Assembly (NCBI RefSeq): GCF_963678635.1
Contig: NC_087064.1
Span: 3,285,926 to 3,349,925, forward strand
Length of the DNA stretch: 64,000 nt
Direction: 5' to 3'
Source of the DNA: Symsagittifera roscoffensis
Taxonomy: Eukaryota > Xenacoelomorpha > Acoela > Convolutidae
Under the pieces are notes generated by a model. That model searched no databases. It saw only the letters and a program-made list of their open reading frames with translations, and had not been told where the DNA came from. Position 1 is the stretch's first letter; each line of letters opens with the position of its first letter. Shown one piece after another: positions 45,681-58,237 of this stretch. A program made the translations under genes and the position numbers.

Positions 45681-47361
45681 TCTATACTATATTTAAATGC
45701 GAGTGACAGCTATCTCCCATGTTTAAGCATAATAATTTTGTATGTTTAACGAAAGAATTTTTTCATGTTTAAGCTATATCATATATTGCAATGCTTAAAA
45801 TGTTTCATTTAGTTTTCTGAAAGGTCAATAATTTTTCAATAATTTTTTTTCGATGCCAAATTAAGTCTGTCTGTCTGTATACCTGCTTTTTCATTTAATT
45901 TGATTAAATATGTCTACCTGTCTCCTAATGTTTCAACTTTCAATTTGGTTTCGACGATTGAGTTCAAAATAATACTACTGTCAAACGGTTGTCTACAATT
46001 CTTTCTCTTTATTTGTTTTTTCTGTCTTTTTTTTCAATCCTTCTTTTTCGATCCTTCTTTTTCGATCTTTTTTTATCTTTCTTTTTCTATCTTTTTTTTC
46101 GATCTTTCTTTTTCGGAACTTTTTCTCTTTTTTTTCTATTTTTTTTTCGATCTTTCGAAAGTTGGTTGCTGTCTGGGTACTCATAAGGGTTGCGAACCTT
46201 AGCTCCAAATATGACTGCTCAAATTCGAGATATGACGTTTTCGTGATTTTTTCAAAAATTTTTCAATAAACTTGATTTCTTTTGTTTTCAAAATTTGAAA
46301 TTCCCAACCTTGTAGTTAGGTGCTTTTAGAGTATTCTCAAAGGATGCGAATCTTGCCTCCAAATCTGACTGCTGAAATTTTTGTAGTTTTCGAGATACGA
46401 CGTTTTTTTCAAAAAAATTTTCAAAAAAATTTTCAACGAATTTTTTTCTTCTAAATTTGAAGTTCCCAATCCTGTAGTTGGAGGCTATCCGAGTACTCTC
46501 AGAGGTTGCGAACCTTGCATCCAATTATGACTGCTCACATCTTTGTAGTTTTCCAGATATGACGTGTTTTGTGATTTTTTTCAAAGTTTTTCATAAACTT
46601 TAATATATTTTTTTTCTAAGTTTGAAATGTCTTACCCTTTAGTTGGGTGCTCACAGGGTACTCTCATGAGTTGCGAATCTTGCCTCCAAATATGACTGCT
46701 CAAATCCTTGTAGTTTTTGAGATATGACGTTTTTTTTGAAATTTTCCAAAAAGTTTTCAGAAAACTTACGAATTTTTTTCCTTCAAAATTGTTACCCCTG
46801 TATTTGGGAGTTATCAGATTACTCTCAGGGGTTGCGAACCTCACCTCTAATTGTGAGTGCTCACATCTTTGTAGTTTTCGCGATATGATGTTTTTTGTGA
46901 TTTTTTCAAAAAATTAATTAATTTTTGGTTTCAAAATTTGAAATCCCTTACCCTGTAGTTATTGCTATCAGGGTGCTCTCAGGAGTTGTGAATCTTGCCT
47001 TCAAATATGACTGCTCAAATCCTTTTAGTGTTCGAGATATGACGTTTTTGTGATTTTTTCAAAAATTCAAAAAAGAGTTTATTTTTCCAAATTTGATTTC
47101 CTTACCTTGTAGTTGGGTGCTGTCTGGGTGTGACTGCTCAAATCTTTGTAGTTTTCGAGATATGCCGTTTTTTTTGTGATTAATTCAAAAAAATTCAAAA
47201 AACTTGAATTATTTTTTTTTCTTAAAAATTTGAAATTCCTAACCATGTAATTGGCTGCTGTCGGAGTACACTGAAACCCTACAGATCTGGTTTCCACTGT
47301 ATGTGGTTTTTCCTGAGTTTTCAAAAAAAAATCGAAGCACCTGTGGTGCGTTACACACTAG
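45681..47361 (+). mobile_element. Helitron-like element that seeded the higher-order array
   Basis: Starts TCTATACTATATTTAAATGC after an A, has about seven ~165 bp minisatellite units, and ends with the hairpin GCACC-TGT-GGTGC and ACACTAG at 47361 followed by T. It is a relative of 28880-30889 with a long T/C-rich tract (46000-46160) added. From 45873 on it is part of a tandem duplication. Confidence 0.8.
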
Positions 47362-50300
47362 TTTTAGATGATTTCGAAGTTTCTGGTTTGTTTAAACAAG
47401 GAGTCAAGTTTTTAGTTTTCATTTTGTCTTCTGGCCGTACTCCGGGTGTATCTGGGCAGAAGAGAGATCTCCCTCTTCTAGTTAAATGCCCGTGTAGCTG
47501 CGTATCAAATATTTGTTAGTTGGGAGTTCGTGTTTTATTTTTGGGTTTTCTCATTAAGTCATTTGTTGCATTTTCCGAAAACTGTTGCTCAATTTTCTCC
47601 AGAGATGTTGAAAAATTTTTTAGGTCTCCTATATTTTTCTCCAGCAAAGATAACAGCCAAAATTTGATCGCAATCATGATGGCTCCGCCTAGCTCAGCCC
47701 CTCCCCCTTCATGGAGGAACGGAACTATGGTGTAGGAGATCTTTCAATCAAAGTTGACTACCTGAAAAGAAGTTTTTAAGGATTCAAGGGTGTATCTTAG
47801 CTAAGTTTGATTGGTGTGTCTGTATACCTGCTTTTTCATTTAATTTGATTAAATCTGTCTACCTGTCTCCTAATGTTTCAACTTTCAATTTGGTTTCGAC
47901 GATTGAGTTCAAAATAATACTACTGTCAAACGGTTGTCTACAATTCTTTCTCTTTATTTGTTTTTTCTGTCTTTTTTTTCAATCCTTCTTTTTCGATCTC
48001 TTTTGATCTTTTTTCTAATTTTTTTTTTCAGTCTTTTTTTTCGATCCTTTTCTTTCGATCCTTCTTTTTCGATCTTTTTTTATCTTTCTTCTTCTATCTT
48101 TTTTTTCGATCTTTCGAAAGTTGGTTGCTGTCTGGGTACTCATAAGGGTTGCGAACCTTAGCTCCAAATATGACTGCTCAAATTCGAGATATGACGTTTC
48201 GTGATTTTTTCAAAAAATTTTCAATAAACTTGAATTCTTTTGTTTTCAAAATTTGAAATTCCCAACCTTGTAGTTAGGTGCTTTTAGAGTATTCTCAAAG
48301 GATGCGAATCTTGCGTCCAAATCTGACTGCTGAAATTTTTATAGTTTTCGAGATACGACGATTTTTTTGATTTTTTCAAAAAAATTTTCAAAAAAATTTT
48401 CAACGAATTTTTTTCTTCTAAATTTGAAGTTCCCAATCCTGTAGTTGGAGGCTATCAGAGTACTCTCAGAGGTTGCGAACCTTGCATCCAATTATGACTG
48501 CTCACATCTTTGTAGTTTTCCAGATATGACGTGTTTTGTGATTTTTTTCAAAGTTTTTCATAAACTTTAATATATTTTTTTTCTAAGTTTGAAATGTCTT
48601 ACCCTTTAGTTGGGTGCTCACAGGGTACTCTCATGAGTTGCGAATCTTGCCTCCAAATATGACTGCTCAAATCCTTGTAGTTTTCGAGATATGACGTTTT
48701 TTTTGTAATTTTCCAAAAAGTTTTCAGAAAACTTAACGAATTTTTTTCCTTCAAAATTGTTAACCCTGTATTTGTGAGTGCTCACATCTTTGTAGTTTTC
48801 GCGATATGATGTTTTTTGTGATTTTTTCAAAAAATTAATTAATTTTTGGTTTCAAAATTTGAAATCCCTTACCCTGTAGTTATTGCTATCAGGGTGCTCT
48901 CAGGAGTTGTGAATCTTGCCTTCAAATATGACTGCTCAAATCCTTTTAGTGTTCGAGATATGACGTTTTTGTGATTTTTTCAAAAATTCAAAAAAGAGTT
49001 TATTTTTCCAAATTTGATTTCCTTACCTTGTAGTTGGGTGCTGTCTGGATGCTCTCAGGAGTTGCGAATCTTGCCTTCAAATTTGACTGCTCAAATCTTT
49101 GTAGTTTTCGAGATATGCCGTTTTTTTTGTGATTAATTCAAAAAAATTCAAAAAACTTGAATTATTTTTTTTTCTTAAAAATTTGAAATTCCTAACCATG
49201 TAATTGGCTGCTGTCGGAGTACACTGAAAGCCTACAGATCTGGTTTCCACTGTATGTGGTTTTTCCTGAGTTTTCAAAAAAAAAATCGAAGCACCTGTGG
49301 TGCGTTACACACTAGTTTTAGATGATTTCGGAGTTTCTGGTTTGTTTAAACAAGGAGTCAAGTTTTTAGTTTTCATTTTGTCCTCTGGCCGTACTCCGGG
49401 TGTATCTGGGCAGAAGAGAGATCTCCCTCTTCTAGTTAAATGCCCGTGTAGCTGCGTATCAAATATTTGTTAGTTGGGAATTCGTGTTTTATTTTTGGGT
49501 TTTCTCTTTAAGTCATTTGTTGCATTTTCCGAAAACTGTTGCTCAATTTTCTCCAGAGATGTTGAAAATTTTTTTAGGTCTCCTATATTTTTTCTCCAGC
49601 AAAGATAACAGCCAAAATTTGATCGCAATCATGATGGCTCCGCCTAGCTCAGCCCCTCCCCCTTCATGGAGGAACGGAACTATGGTGTAGGAGATCTTTC
49701 AATCAAAGTTGACTACCTGAAAAGAAGTTTTTAAGGATTCAAGGGTGTATCTTAGCTAAGTTTGATTGGTGTGTCTGTATACCTGCTTTTTCATTTAATT
49801 TGATTAAATCTGTCTACCTGTCTCCTAATGTTTCAACTTTCAATTTGGTTTCGACGATTGAGTTCAAAATAATACTACTGTCAAACGGTTGTCTACAATT
49901 CTTTCTCTTTATTTGTTTTTTCTGTCTTTTTTTTCAATCCTTCTTTTTCGATCTCTTTTGATCTTTTTTCTAATTTTTTTTCAGTCTTTTTTTTCGATCC
50001 TTTTCTTTCGATCCTTCTTTTTCGATCTTTTTTTATCTTTCTTTTTCTATCTTTTTTTTTCGATCTTTCGAAAGTTGGTTGCTGTCTGGGTACTCATAAG
50101 GGTTGCGAACCTTAGCTCCAAATATGACTGCTCAAACTCGAGATATGACGTTTCGTGATTTTTTCAAAAAATTTTCAATAAACTTGAATTCTTTTGTTTT
50201 CAAAATTTGAAATTCCCAACCTTGTAGTTAGGTGCTTTTAGAGTATTCTCAAAGGATGCGAATCTTGCGTCCAAATCTGACTGCTGAAATTTTTATAGTT

Positions 50301-53300
50301 TTCGAGATACGACGATTTTTTTGATTTTTTCAAAAAAATTTTCAAAAAAATTTTCAACGAATTTTTTTCTTCTAAATTTGAAGTTCCCAATCCTGTAGTT
50401 GGAGGCTATCAGAGTACTCTCAGAGGTTGCGAACCTTGCATCCAATTATGACTGCTCACATCTTTGTAGTTTTCCAGGTATGGCGTGTTTTGTGATTTTT
50501 TTCAAAGTTTTTCATAAACTTTAATATATATTTTTTTCTAAGTTTGAAATGTCTTACCCTTTAGTTGGGTGCTCACAGGGTACTCTCATGAGTTGCGAAT
50601 CTTGCCTCCAAATATGACTGCTCAAATCCTTGTAGTTTTCGAGATATGACGTTTTTTTTTGTAATTTTCCAAAAAGTTTTCAGAAAACTTAAGGAATTTT
50701 TTTCCTTCAAAATTGTTAACCCTGTATTTGGGTGTTATCAGATTACTCTCAGGGGTTGCGAACCTCCCCTCTAATTATGAGTGCTCAAATCTTTGTAGTT
50801 TTCGCGATATGATGTTTTTTGTGATTTTTTCAAAAAATTAATTAATTTTTGGTTTCAAAATTTGAAATCCCTTACCCTGTAATTATTGCTATCAGGGTGC
50901 TCTCAGGAGTTGTGAATCTTGCCTTCAAATATGACTGCTCAAATCCTTTTAGTGTTCGAGATATGACGTTTTTGTGATTTTTTTAAAAAATTCAAAAAAG
51001 TTGAATTTATTTTTCCAAATTTGATTTCCTTACCTTGTAGTTGGGTGCTGTCTGGGTGCTCTCAGGAGTTGCGAATCTTGCGTAGTTTTCGAGATATGAC
51101 GTTTTTTTGTGATTAATTCAAAAAAATCAAAAAACTTGAATTATTTTTTTTCTTAAAAATTTGAAATTCCTAACCATGTAATTGGCTGCTGTCAGAGTAC
51201 ACTAAAAGCCTACAGATCTGGTTTCCACTGTATGTGGTTTTTCCTGAGTTTTCAAAAAAAATCGAAGCACCTGTGGTGCGTTACATGCTAGTTTTAGATG
51301 ATTTCGAAGTTTCTGGTTTGTTTAAACAAGGAGTCAAGTTTTTAGTTTTCATTTTGTCCTCTGGCCGTACTCCGGGTGTATCTGGGCAGAAGAGAGATCT
51401 CCCTCTTCTAGTTAAATGCCCGTGTAGCTGCGTATCAAATATTTGTTAGTTGGGAATTCGTGTTTTATTTTTGGGTTTTCTCTTTAAGTCATTTGTTGCA
51501 TTTTCCGAAAACTGTTGCTCAATTTTCTCCAGAGATGTTGAAAATTTTTTTAGGTCTCCTATATTTTTTCTCCAGCAAAGATAACAGCCAAAATTTGATC
51601 GCAATCATGATGGCTCCGCCTAGCTCAGCCCCTCCCCCTTCATGGAGGAACGGAACTATGGTGTAGGAGATCTTTCAATCAAAGTTGACTACCTGAAAAG
51701 AAGTTTTTAAGGATTCAAGGGTGTATCTTAGCTAAGTTTGATTGGTGTGTCTTGTATACCTGCTTTTTCATTTAATTTGATTAAATCTGTCTACCTGTCT
51801 CCTAATGTTTCAACTTTCAATTTGGTTTCGACGATTGAGTTCAAAATAATACTACTGTCAAACGGTTGTCTACAATTCTTTCTCTTTATTTGTTTTTTCT
51901 GTCTTTTTTTTCAATCCTTCTTTTTCGATCTCTTTTGATCTTTTTTCTAATTTTTTTTCAGTCTTTTTTTTCGATCCTTTTCTTTCGATCCTTCTTTTTC
52001 GATCTTTTTTTATCTTTCTTTTTCTATCTTTTTTTTTCGATCTTTCGAAAGTTGGTTGCTGTCTGGGTACTCATAAGGGTTGCGAACCTTAGCTCCAAAT
52101 ATGACTGCTCAAACTCGAGATATGACGTTTCGTGATTTTTTCAAAAAATTTTCAATAAACTTGAATTCTTTTGTTTTCAAAATTTGAAATTCCCAACCTT
52201 GTAGTTAGGTGCTTTTAGAGTATTCTCAAAGGATGCGAATCTTGCGTCCAAATCTGACTGCTGAAATTTTTATAGTTTTCGAGATACGACGATTTTTTTG
52301 ATTTTTTCAAAAAAATTTTCAAAAAAATTTTCAACGAATTTTTTTCTTCTAAATTTGAAGTTCCCAATCCTGTAGTTGGAGGCTATCAGAGTACTCTCAG
52401 AGGTTGCGAACCTTGCATCCAATTATGACTGCTCACATCTTTGTAGTTTTCCAGGTATGACGTGTTTTGTGATTTTTTTCAAAGTTTTTCATAAACTTTA
52501 ATATATATTTTTTTCTAAGTTTGAAATGTCTTACCCTTTAGTTGGGTGCTCACAGGGTACTCTCATGAGTTGCGAATCTTGCCTCCAAATATGACTGCTC
52601 AAATCCTTGTAGTTTTCGAGATATGACGTTTTTTTTTGTAATTTTCCAAAAAGTTTTCAGAAAACTTAACGAATTTTTTTCCTTCAAAATTGTTAACCCT
52701 GTATTTGGGTGTTATCAGATTACTCTCAGGGGTTGCGAACCTCCCCTCTAATTATGAGTGCTCAAATCTTTGTAGTTTTCGCGATATGATGTTTTTTGTG
52801 ATTTTTTCAAAAAATTAATTAATTTTTGGTTTCAAAATTTGAAATCCCTTACCCTGTAATTATTGCTATCAGGGTGCTCTCAGGAGTTGTGAATCTTGCC
52901 TTCAAATATGACTGCTCAAATCCTTTTAGTGTTCGAGATATGACGTTTTTGTGATTTTTTTAAAAAATTCAAAAAAGTTGAATTTATTTTTCCAAATTTG
53001 ATTTCCTTACCTTGTAGTTGGGTGCTGTCTGGGTGCTCTCAGGAGTTGCGAATCTTGCGTAGTTTTCGAGATATGACGTTTTTTTGTGATTAATTCAAAA
53101 AAAATCAAAAAACATGAATTATTTTTTTTTCTTAAAAATTTGAAATTCCTAACCATGTAATTGGCTGCTGTCAGAGTACACTAAAAGCCTACAGATCTGG
53201 TTTCCACTGTATGTGGTTTTTCCTGAGTTTTCAAAAAAAATCGAAGCACCTGTGGTGCGTTACACGCTAGTTTTAGATGATTTCGAAGTTTCTGGTTTGT

Positions 53301-53728
53301 TTAAACAAGGAGTCAAGTTTTTAGTTTTCATTTTGTCCTCTGGCCGTACTCCGGGTGTATCTGGGCAGAAGAGAGATCTCCCTCTTCTAGTTAAATGCCC
53401 GTGTAGCTGCGTATCAAATATTTGTTAGTTGGGAATTCGTGTTTTATTTTTGGGTTTTCTCTTTAAGTCATTTGTTGCATTTTCCGAAAACTGTTGCTCA
53501 ATTTTCTCCAGAGATGTTGAAAATTTTTTTGGGTCTCCTATATTTTTTCTCCAGCAAAGATAACAGCCAAAATTTGATCGCGATCATGATGGCTCCGCCT
53601 AGCTCAGCCCCCCCCCCCCCTTCATGGAGGAACGGAACTATGGTGTAGGAGATCTTTCAATCAAAGTTGACTACCTGAAAAGAAGTTTTTAAGGATTCAA
53701 GTGTGTATCTTAGCTAAGTTTGATTGGT
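45873..53728 (+). repeat. Four tandem ~1.95 kb higher-order units
   Basis: Units start at the phrase GTCTGTATACCTGC, or its GTCTTGTATACCTGC variant, at about 45873, 47817, 49773 and 51751, with lengths near 1.94-1.98 kb. Each holds a T/C-rich tract, ~165 bp minisatellite units, the Helitron 3' hairpin with CTAG (ends 47361, 49315, 51291, 53270) and about 455 bp of flanking DNA that includes ATGATGGCTCCGCCTAGCTC. Units 3 and 4 share a deletion before CGTAGTTTTCGAGATATG (51082, 53058), so they are the latest duplication. The small frames repeated in each unit look incidental. Confidence 0.95.
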
Positions 53729-54111
53729 CGTAATTGGTATTATAAAATTTTTGTATAATTCGTATTTTTTCTATTGTCGAAAAAAACTGGTCTGAATTTT
53801 TTCGTTTTAGGCTCTTTTTCTACAGTATAGTGAGTGGATAACGCCCCATGAAACCACTCCCAATGAATATAGTTTTCAAATCCTTTTTGATTGCTGAGGT
53901 AACAATGACATAGATTAATTTTGCTCTCTAATTTGCTTATTGACAACTGTGATCGGAACTTTCTGAGGTACCTGCACATTAACCAATTAAAATTGTTATT
54001 TTTAAAGAATTAAAATTTGAATAGTTTTTTCCGTAATTGAAGTCTAATAAATTTGTTGCTCGGTCTCCATAAGCACGACGTAGATCGCTTCTAACCTGAT
54101 TCCAAGCCACT
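53729..54111. other. AT-rich spacer, no gene seen
   Basis: Single-copy-looking sequence between the array and the TIR element; nothing recognised. Confidence 0.4.
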
Positions 54112-54979
54112 CGCACTGACAAAAATGGTTTCGGATTGATTTAAATTGATTTTAAATCGATTTTAAATCAATTTAAATTGATCATCAATGTACATTTTAA
54201 CGAACTCAAATGGATTTTAAATCATTGAATCGATCTTTCTTGAAAATTTGGATCGGTTTAAGTGTGTAAAAAATGATTTAAATCGATTTGGATGGATTTT
54301 CAGACTCACTAAAATCGATTTTTCTTACTAGAACTGCGAAACTATTTGAGCTCGAAAATATGCATTGAAATCATCATTGAAACAGATTATGGACAAAACC
54401 TATGTAATAAAACACGAAAAGAGTCAAAATATATCAAACTTTGATCTCAATTAAATCATAAGATGAATATGCAATTTAATCATAAAAAATCTTGAATGTA
54501 AAAACTTATGAAACGAATCAAGAAAAAGGTCAATATATAGAAAAGGGTCAATCAAGAAAAGAGTCAATATATAAAATCATAGAATGTTATTGATATTTTG
54601 AAAACTATTTGGTCTTTTTATTATGCTACTATACGCTACTAACAGGCTATTGGATGTAAAAAGAAAAATAATGGGCAATGAATAAATGCAACGTAAGTTC
54701 GAATGAACAGAAAAATTGATTTTAATCCGTTCTAATCCCCTTAAAAATAAAAACAAATTAAGACTGAAAAAAAAAATTTTAATGTAATTTAAAAATGGTT
54801 TAGATCGATTTATTTAGCTAGAATTTAGGACCGATTTAAATCGATTTTAAAATTTGTCCAAACCAATTTTTATCTTTTCTATTTAACCTTCGTACTTTTT
54901 TCTTACTTAAATCGATCTAAATTTGATCTGCATACTTTTTTCGTAATACAATTGATCCTAATCCAATTTTGTCAGTGCG
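54112..54979. mobile_element. Non-autonomous TIR DNA element, CGCACTGACAAAA ends
   Basis: CGCACTGACAAAA at 54112 is inverted as TTTTGTCAGTGCG ending at 54979, with one mismatch; similarity goes on for about 26 bp (TGG.TT.GGAT). The inside is AT-rich and full of palindromic TTTAAATCGATTTTAAA words, with no transposase. No clear target duplication flanks it, so the superfamily is not assigned. Confidence 0.7.
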
Positions 54980-55243
54980 GGTAGTTATTGAGTAAGTAAA
55001 TCACGGAAAAGATGAAAGCAATGTGCAAAAAATTAGGAATTAGCGTATTAGAAGTGTTTGCAATTTTCAAAACAAATTTCTAAAGCAAAACTTTCAGATA
55101 AAAGCTTGACTGTTTTTTTCTCAGTTTTTGTTAAAGACTACATTCTCGATCGGTTCGAATTTCTCATAAATAAAACATTTTCTCTCCACTCTTTCGTTAA
55201 GTGTCTGAACATTGTTGTTTTAAACATCTTGACTTTTAGTCTA

Positions 55244-56165
55244 TCTATTGTTTATTTAAATGCGGGCTTCACTATCTCGCCCTGTTTAAGCTTTCTCAAC
55301 GAATTATTTTTGCATGTTTAACTAAAGATTTTTTTCACGTTTAAACTTTATCGTAGATTGCAATGGTTAAGATTTTTTTCGATCTTCCGGTTTGAATTCA
55401 GTGTTCATTTCACCGAGTTTAAAATAAGCAGCCCAATAGTAGGATGCTGTCAGGGTGTCCAGAGGTTGCGAATTTGGCCTCCAATTTTGGAATGCACAAA
55501 TGTTTGGGTGTAAAAGATATATTTTTTATGTGTTAAATTTTCAGAAAACTCAAATTACAAAAAAAATTTCAACCTTTGAAATTCTCAACGCTGTATTTGG
55601 GTACAGTCAGAGTTCTTTCAAAGACTGCGAATCTTGCCTCCAAATAGGACCGCTCAAATCTTTGTAGTTTTCGAGGTATGACGTGTTTTATGATTTCTCT
55701 TTAATTTTTCAGAAAACTTAGATTTTGAAAAATTCAAAAGAATGAAAATTCCCAACCTTGTAGTTGGGTAATGTGAGGCTACTTTCAGGAGTTGCAAGTG
55801 GCAAATCTTGCGTTCGAATGCGACTGCTCAAATGCGTTTAGTTTGTGAGATTTGATTTTTGTTGTCTTTTTTAAATTGTTCAAAGAGCTTAGATATAAAA
55901 AACTTCACAAATTTCGCAGTTCTCATTTCTAGAATAAGGCTCTGTCAGGGTATTCCCAGGAGTTGCCAGTTTTGCCTCGAAGTTTGACTGCTCAGATCCT
56001 TGTTGTTTTTGAGATATGACGCTTTTTGTGATTTTTTCAAAAAGTTGCACAAAACTAATTATTTTTTTTTCTTAAAAATATGAAATTCCTAAGCCTGTAG
56101 TTGGGGGCTGTCAGTATACTCACAGGGGTTGCGAGTCTTACCTCCAAATTTGACTGCTCAAATAT
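55244..56165 (+). mobile_element. Helitron-like element, 3' end lost
   Basis: Starts TCTATTGTTTATTTAAATGC after an A, then the family phrase GGGCTTCACTATCTCGCC and about five minisatellite units. The hairpin and CTAG are not found; similarity stops near 56165, where a tRNA-like piece (AGGTCTTGAGTTCAAAGGCC) follows. Confidence 0.7.
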
Positions 56166-57109
56166 TTTATCCTTAGACCCTCAGGTCTTGTATTTTTAGG
56201 TCTTGAGTTCAAAGGCCGGCCGGGCCTTGTTTTTTCGATCGTATAAAATGACTTTTTGGAAAAACTTGATTTGTCGGTATATCATTTGTTTTTTTTTGTT
56301 TTTGACAGTTCGTGTTTCTAATAATATTTTTTTCTGAAGTAGACAACTTTTTAGTGTAATTGAAAAGCATTCTGCAATTTGTAAATTGGCCTGCTCTGAT
56401 TTGGATTGATTTGTTTTTTTTTGCTTCCTCTAAATTGTTTTGGACTTTTATACTACGCCTTATTACCCTTGCAATAAGTAAAGGTTTTGCAATTTAGTAC
56501 GTGACTGTTTTCCCGTAAATAAATTTGTCCACATGACTGTTTTCATCTGGACTCATTTCCTGGAAGCAATATGAGACGCAATATGAGACCACTAAACCAG
56601 TATTTTGAGGGTGAGGGGGACTTCATAACTTTTTACTAGTCTTAAATCTCTTAATTATTTTTAGGCTTAAAAGCATTTTGGCTTTTTATATCGGCAGAGT
56701 GGCCTCATATATCGTTGTTCGACGAGCTATGTTTGTGTCTGTGTTTTTTGAGGGCGAGGGGGATTTAATAAACTTTTATTAGTCTTATTTTTGTCTTTCA
56801 ATTTTTTGGTCTTAGTTGTTCTTTTTTTTCCGGCTCAATTGGTTTTGGCCCATTTTATATCGGCTTAGTGGCCTCTTATTGTTTCATTTGACGCGTGTTT
56901 AAAGTTTGTATGTTTAGTTGTTTGAGGCTGAGAGGGACTTGATAAGCTTTTATAAGTTTAATTGACTTTTTTGATTTCTGCTAAAATATATTTGCTTTTT
57001 TACCGCTTGATAAATTTTCTGTCTCTGCTAATTTTTCATTTTATTGTCTTGGCACGTTTTTGTTTCAAAATGAGCCGTGTTCAATTTGATGGATCTAGTT
57101 TTTCGATTT
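56166..57109. other. AT-rich sequence with loose GAGGG-GGACT repeats
   Basis: TTTTGAGG(G/C)(T/G)GAGGGGGA followed by CTTTTATTAGTCTTA recurs at about 56606, 56747 and 56930, spaced 140-185 bp: three decayed tandem units. No gene. Confidence 0.5.
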
Positions 57110-57412
57110 TTTCTTGATATTTTTTAGATTTCCAGCGGAACAAAAACTTTACCTATTGAACCAGTTTTCTCAAGTTGGTTTAATGTTATCAAAAAAAGCG
57201 CCAATCAGAAATTGTTCTAGAACTTCACAGCTTAAAGGTCATCATTTTTTTTCTTTGAAATTCAAAACTTGAGTGTTTTTTGTTTACTTGCGTTCATTAC
57301 TCTCTTCTAGCTGTCAGTTGTTTTTGTTTTCTTATTGCAATTCATGGAGCTGCTTTTTGTAGTGTTCTCGATAGTGTTTAGCGAAGCGCAGCTTCGCCTC
57401 TGTGTTTAACGC
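57110..57412 (+). repeat. HINE-like repeat, copy 9 (3' part with terminal hairpin)
   Basis: Carries the family's closing CGTTCATTACTCTC, a TCTAGCTGTCAGTTG hairpin, and a perfect 7 bp terminal hairpin GCGAAGC-GCA-GCTTCGC (57381-57397) followed by CTCTGTGTTTAA. The next copy starts at once, head to tail. Confidence 0.75.
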
Positions 57413-57441
57413 TGGTAAGCGTGTTTCTCGACCGTGTTTTT

Positions 57442-58237
57442 AAGAGTCGTTGAACGTATTTCAGACCCTTATATAGGTCGTGATGATTTTTTCTTGTTTA
57501 GGAAAAGTATCAGATTTACTTCTTCGAATGTTCAGGCTCAGATTTACTCTTTCCCGGTTTGAATTTTGATTTCTTTTTATGTTTAGTTTATTTCCTCTGT
57601 TGAAAGGAAGGCAAATTCCTCTTTCGAACAGCAAAAATGTTGAAGGTCACAAAAAACCTTGATCGAATTCATGTTTCGAAAAAGAAATTTAATTTTCAGT
57701 TTTCTCAGCGAAACCAAGAACTTGCTTATTGATCCAGTTTTCTCAAATTGGGTTGTTTTTATTTAATCAAAAAGAGTCCCTCGTAAATTTTTTCAAAATT
57801 CAAAGAAACTTAGACTGATCAATTTTTGTTCGACAATCGAAAATTGAGATTTTTTTAAAAAGTAAGTCAGTATTTTCTCTGTTTACTTGCGCTTATTGGC
57901 CTTTTCTTACTTGCTATGTTTTTACCCCTGCAACATAATTGTGTTGGGAAACTTCTCATCGCTTCGCTGTCAAACTTTTGACATTTACTATTAGTATGTA
58001 TTGCCCCATTTACTAATAGTAAGTAATAGAATTTCTACGAGCCACTCGCGCATGAAATTTTGGCGTTTTTTGGGTAAAATATGGATTTTTTTAAGGACTG
58101 CTAACTCCCGTTTTTTGAGCTGTGCCCATGCTTAGCAAAATGTTCCTGCCGCGCATGCCAATTAAAGCGCATGCTGGTGGAAGATAAAACCGGTTTAAGC
58201 TAATTTTAGAAAGCCTTTATCATGAATCATTGTTAAA
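57442..58237 (+). repeat. HINE-like repeat, copy 10, with long 3' extension
   Basis: Starts AAGAGTCGTTGAACG. After the decayed closing repeat near 57890 it continues through GCGCTTCGCTGTCAAAC-like sequence, TTTACTATTAGTA and CCCGTTTTTTGAGCT. The extension is shared with 61925-62225. A Helitron-like element is inserted at 58238, and the extension goes on at 59479-59700. Confidence 0.7.

Noticed and set aside
47300..53660. Small open frames of 68-72 codons repeated in every higher-order unit
   Set aside because: Their identity is explained by recent tandem duplication; they include the non-coding Helitron end and show no domain.
55600..56165. Helitron 3' end for the element at 55244
   Set aside because: No GCACC..GGTGC hairpin or CTAG is found before similarity stops, so the end is called missing.
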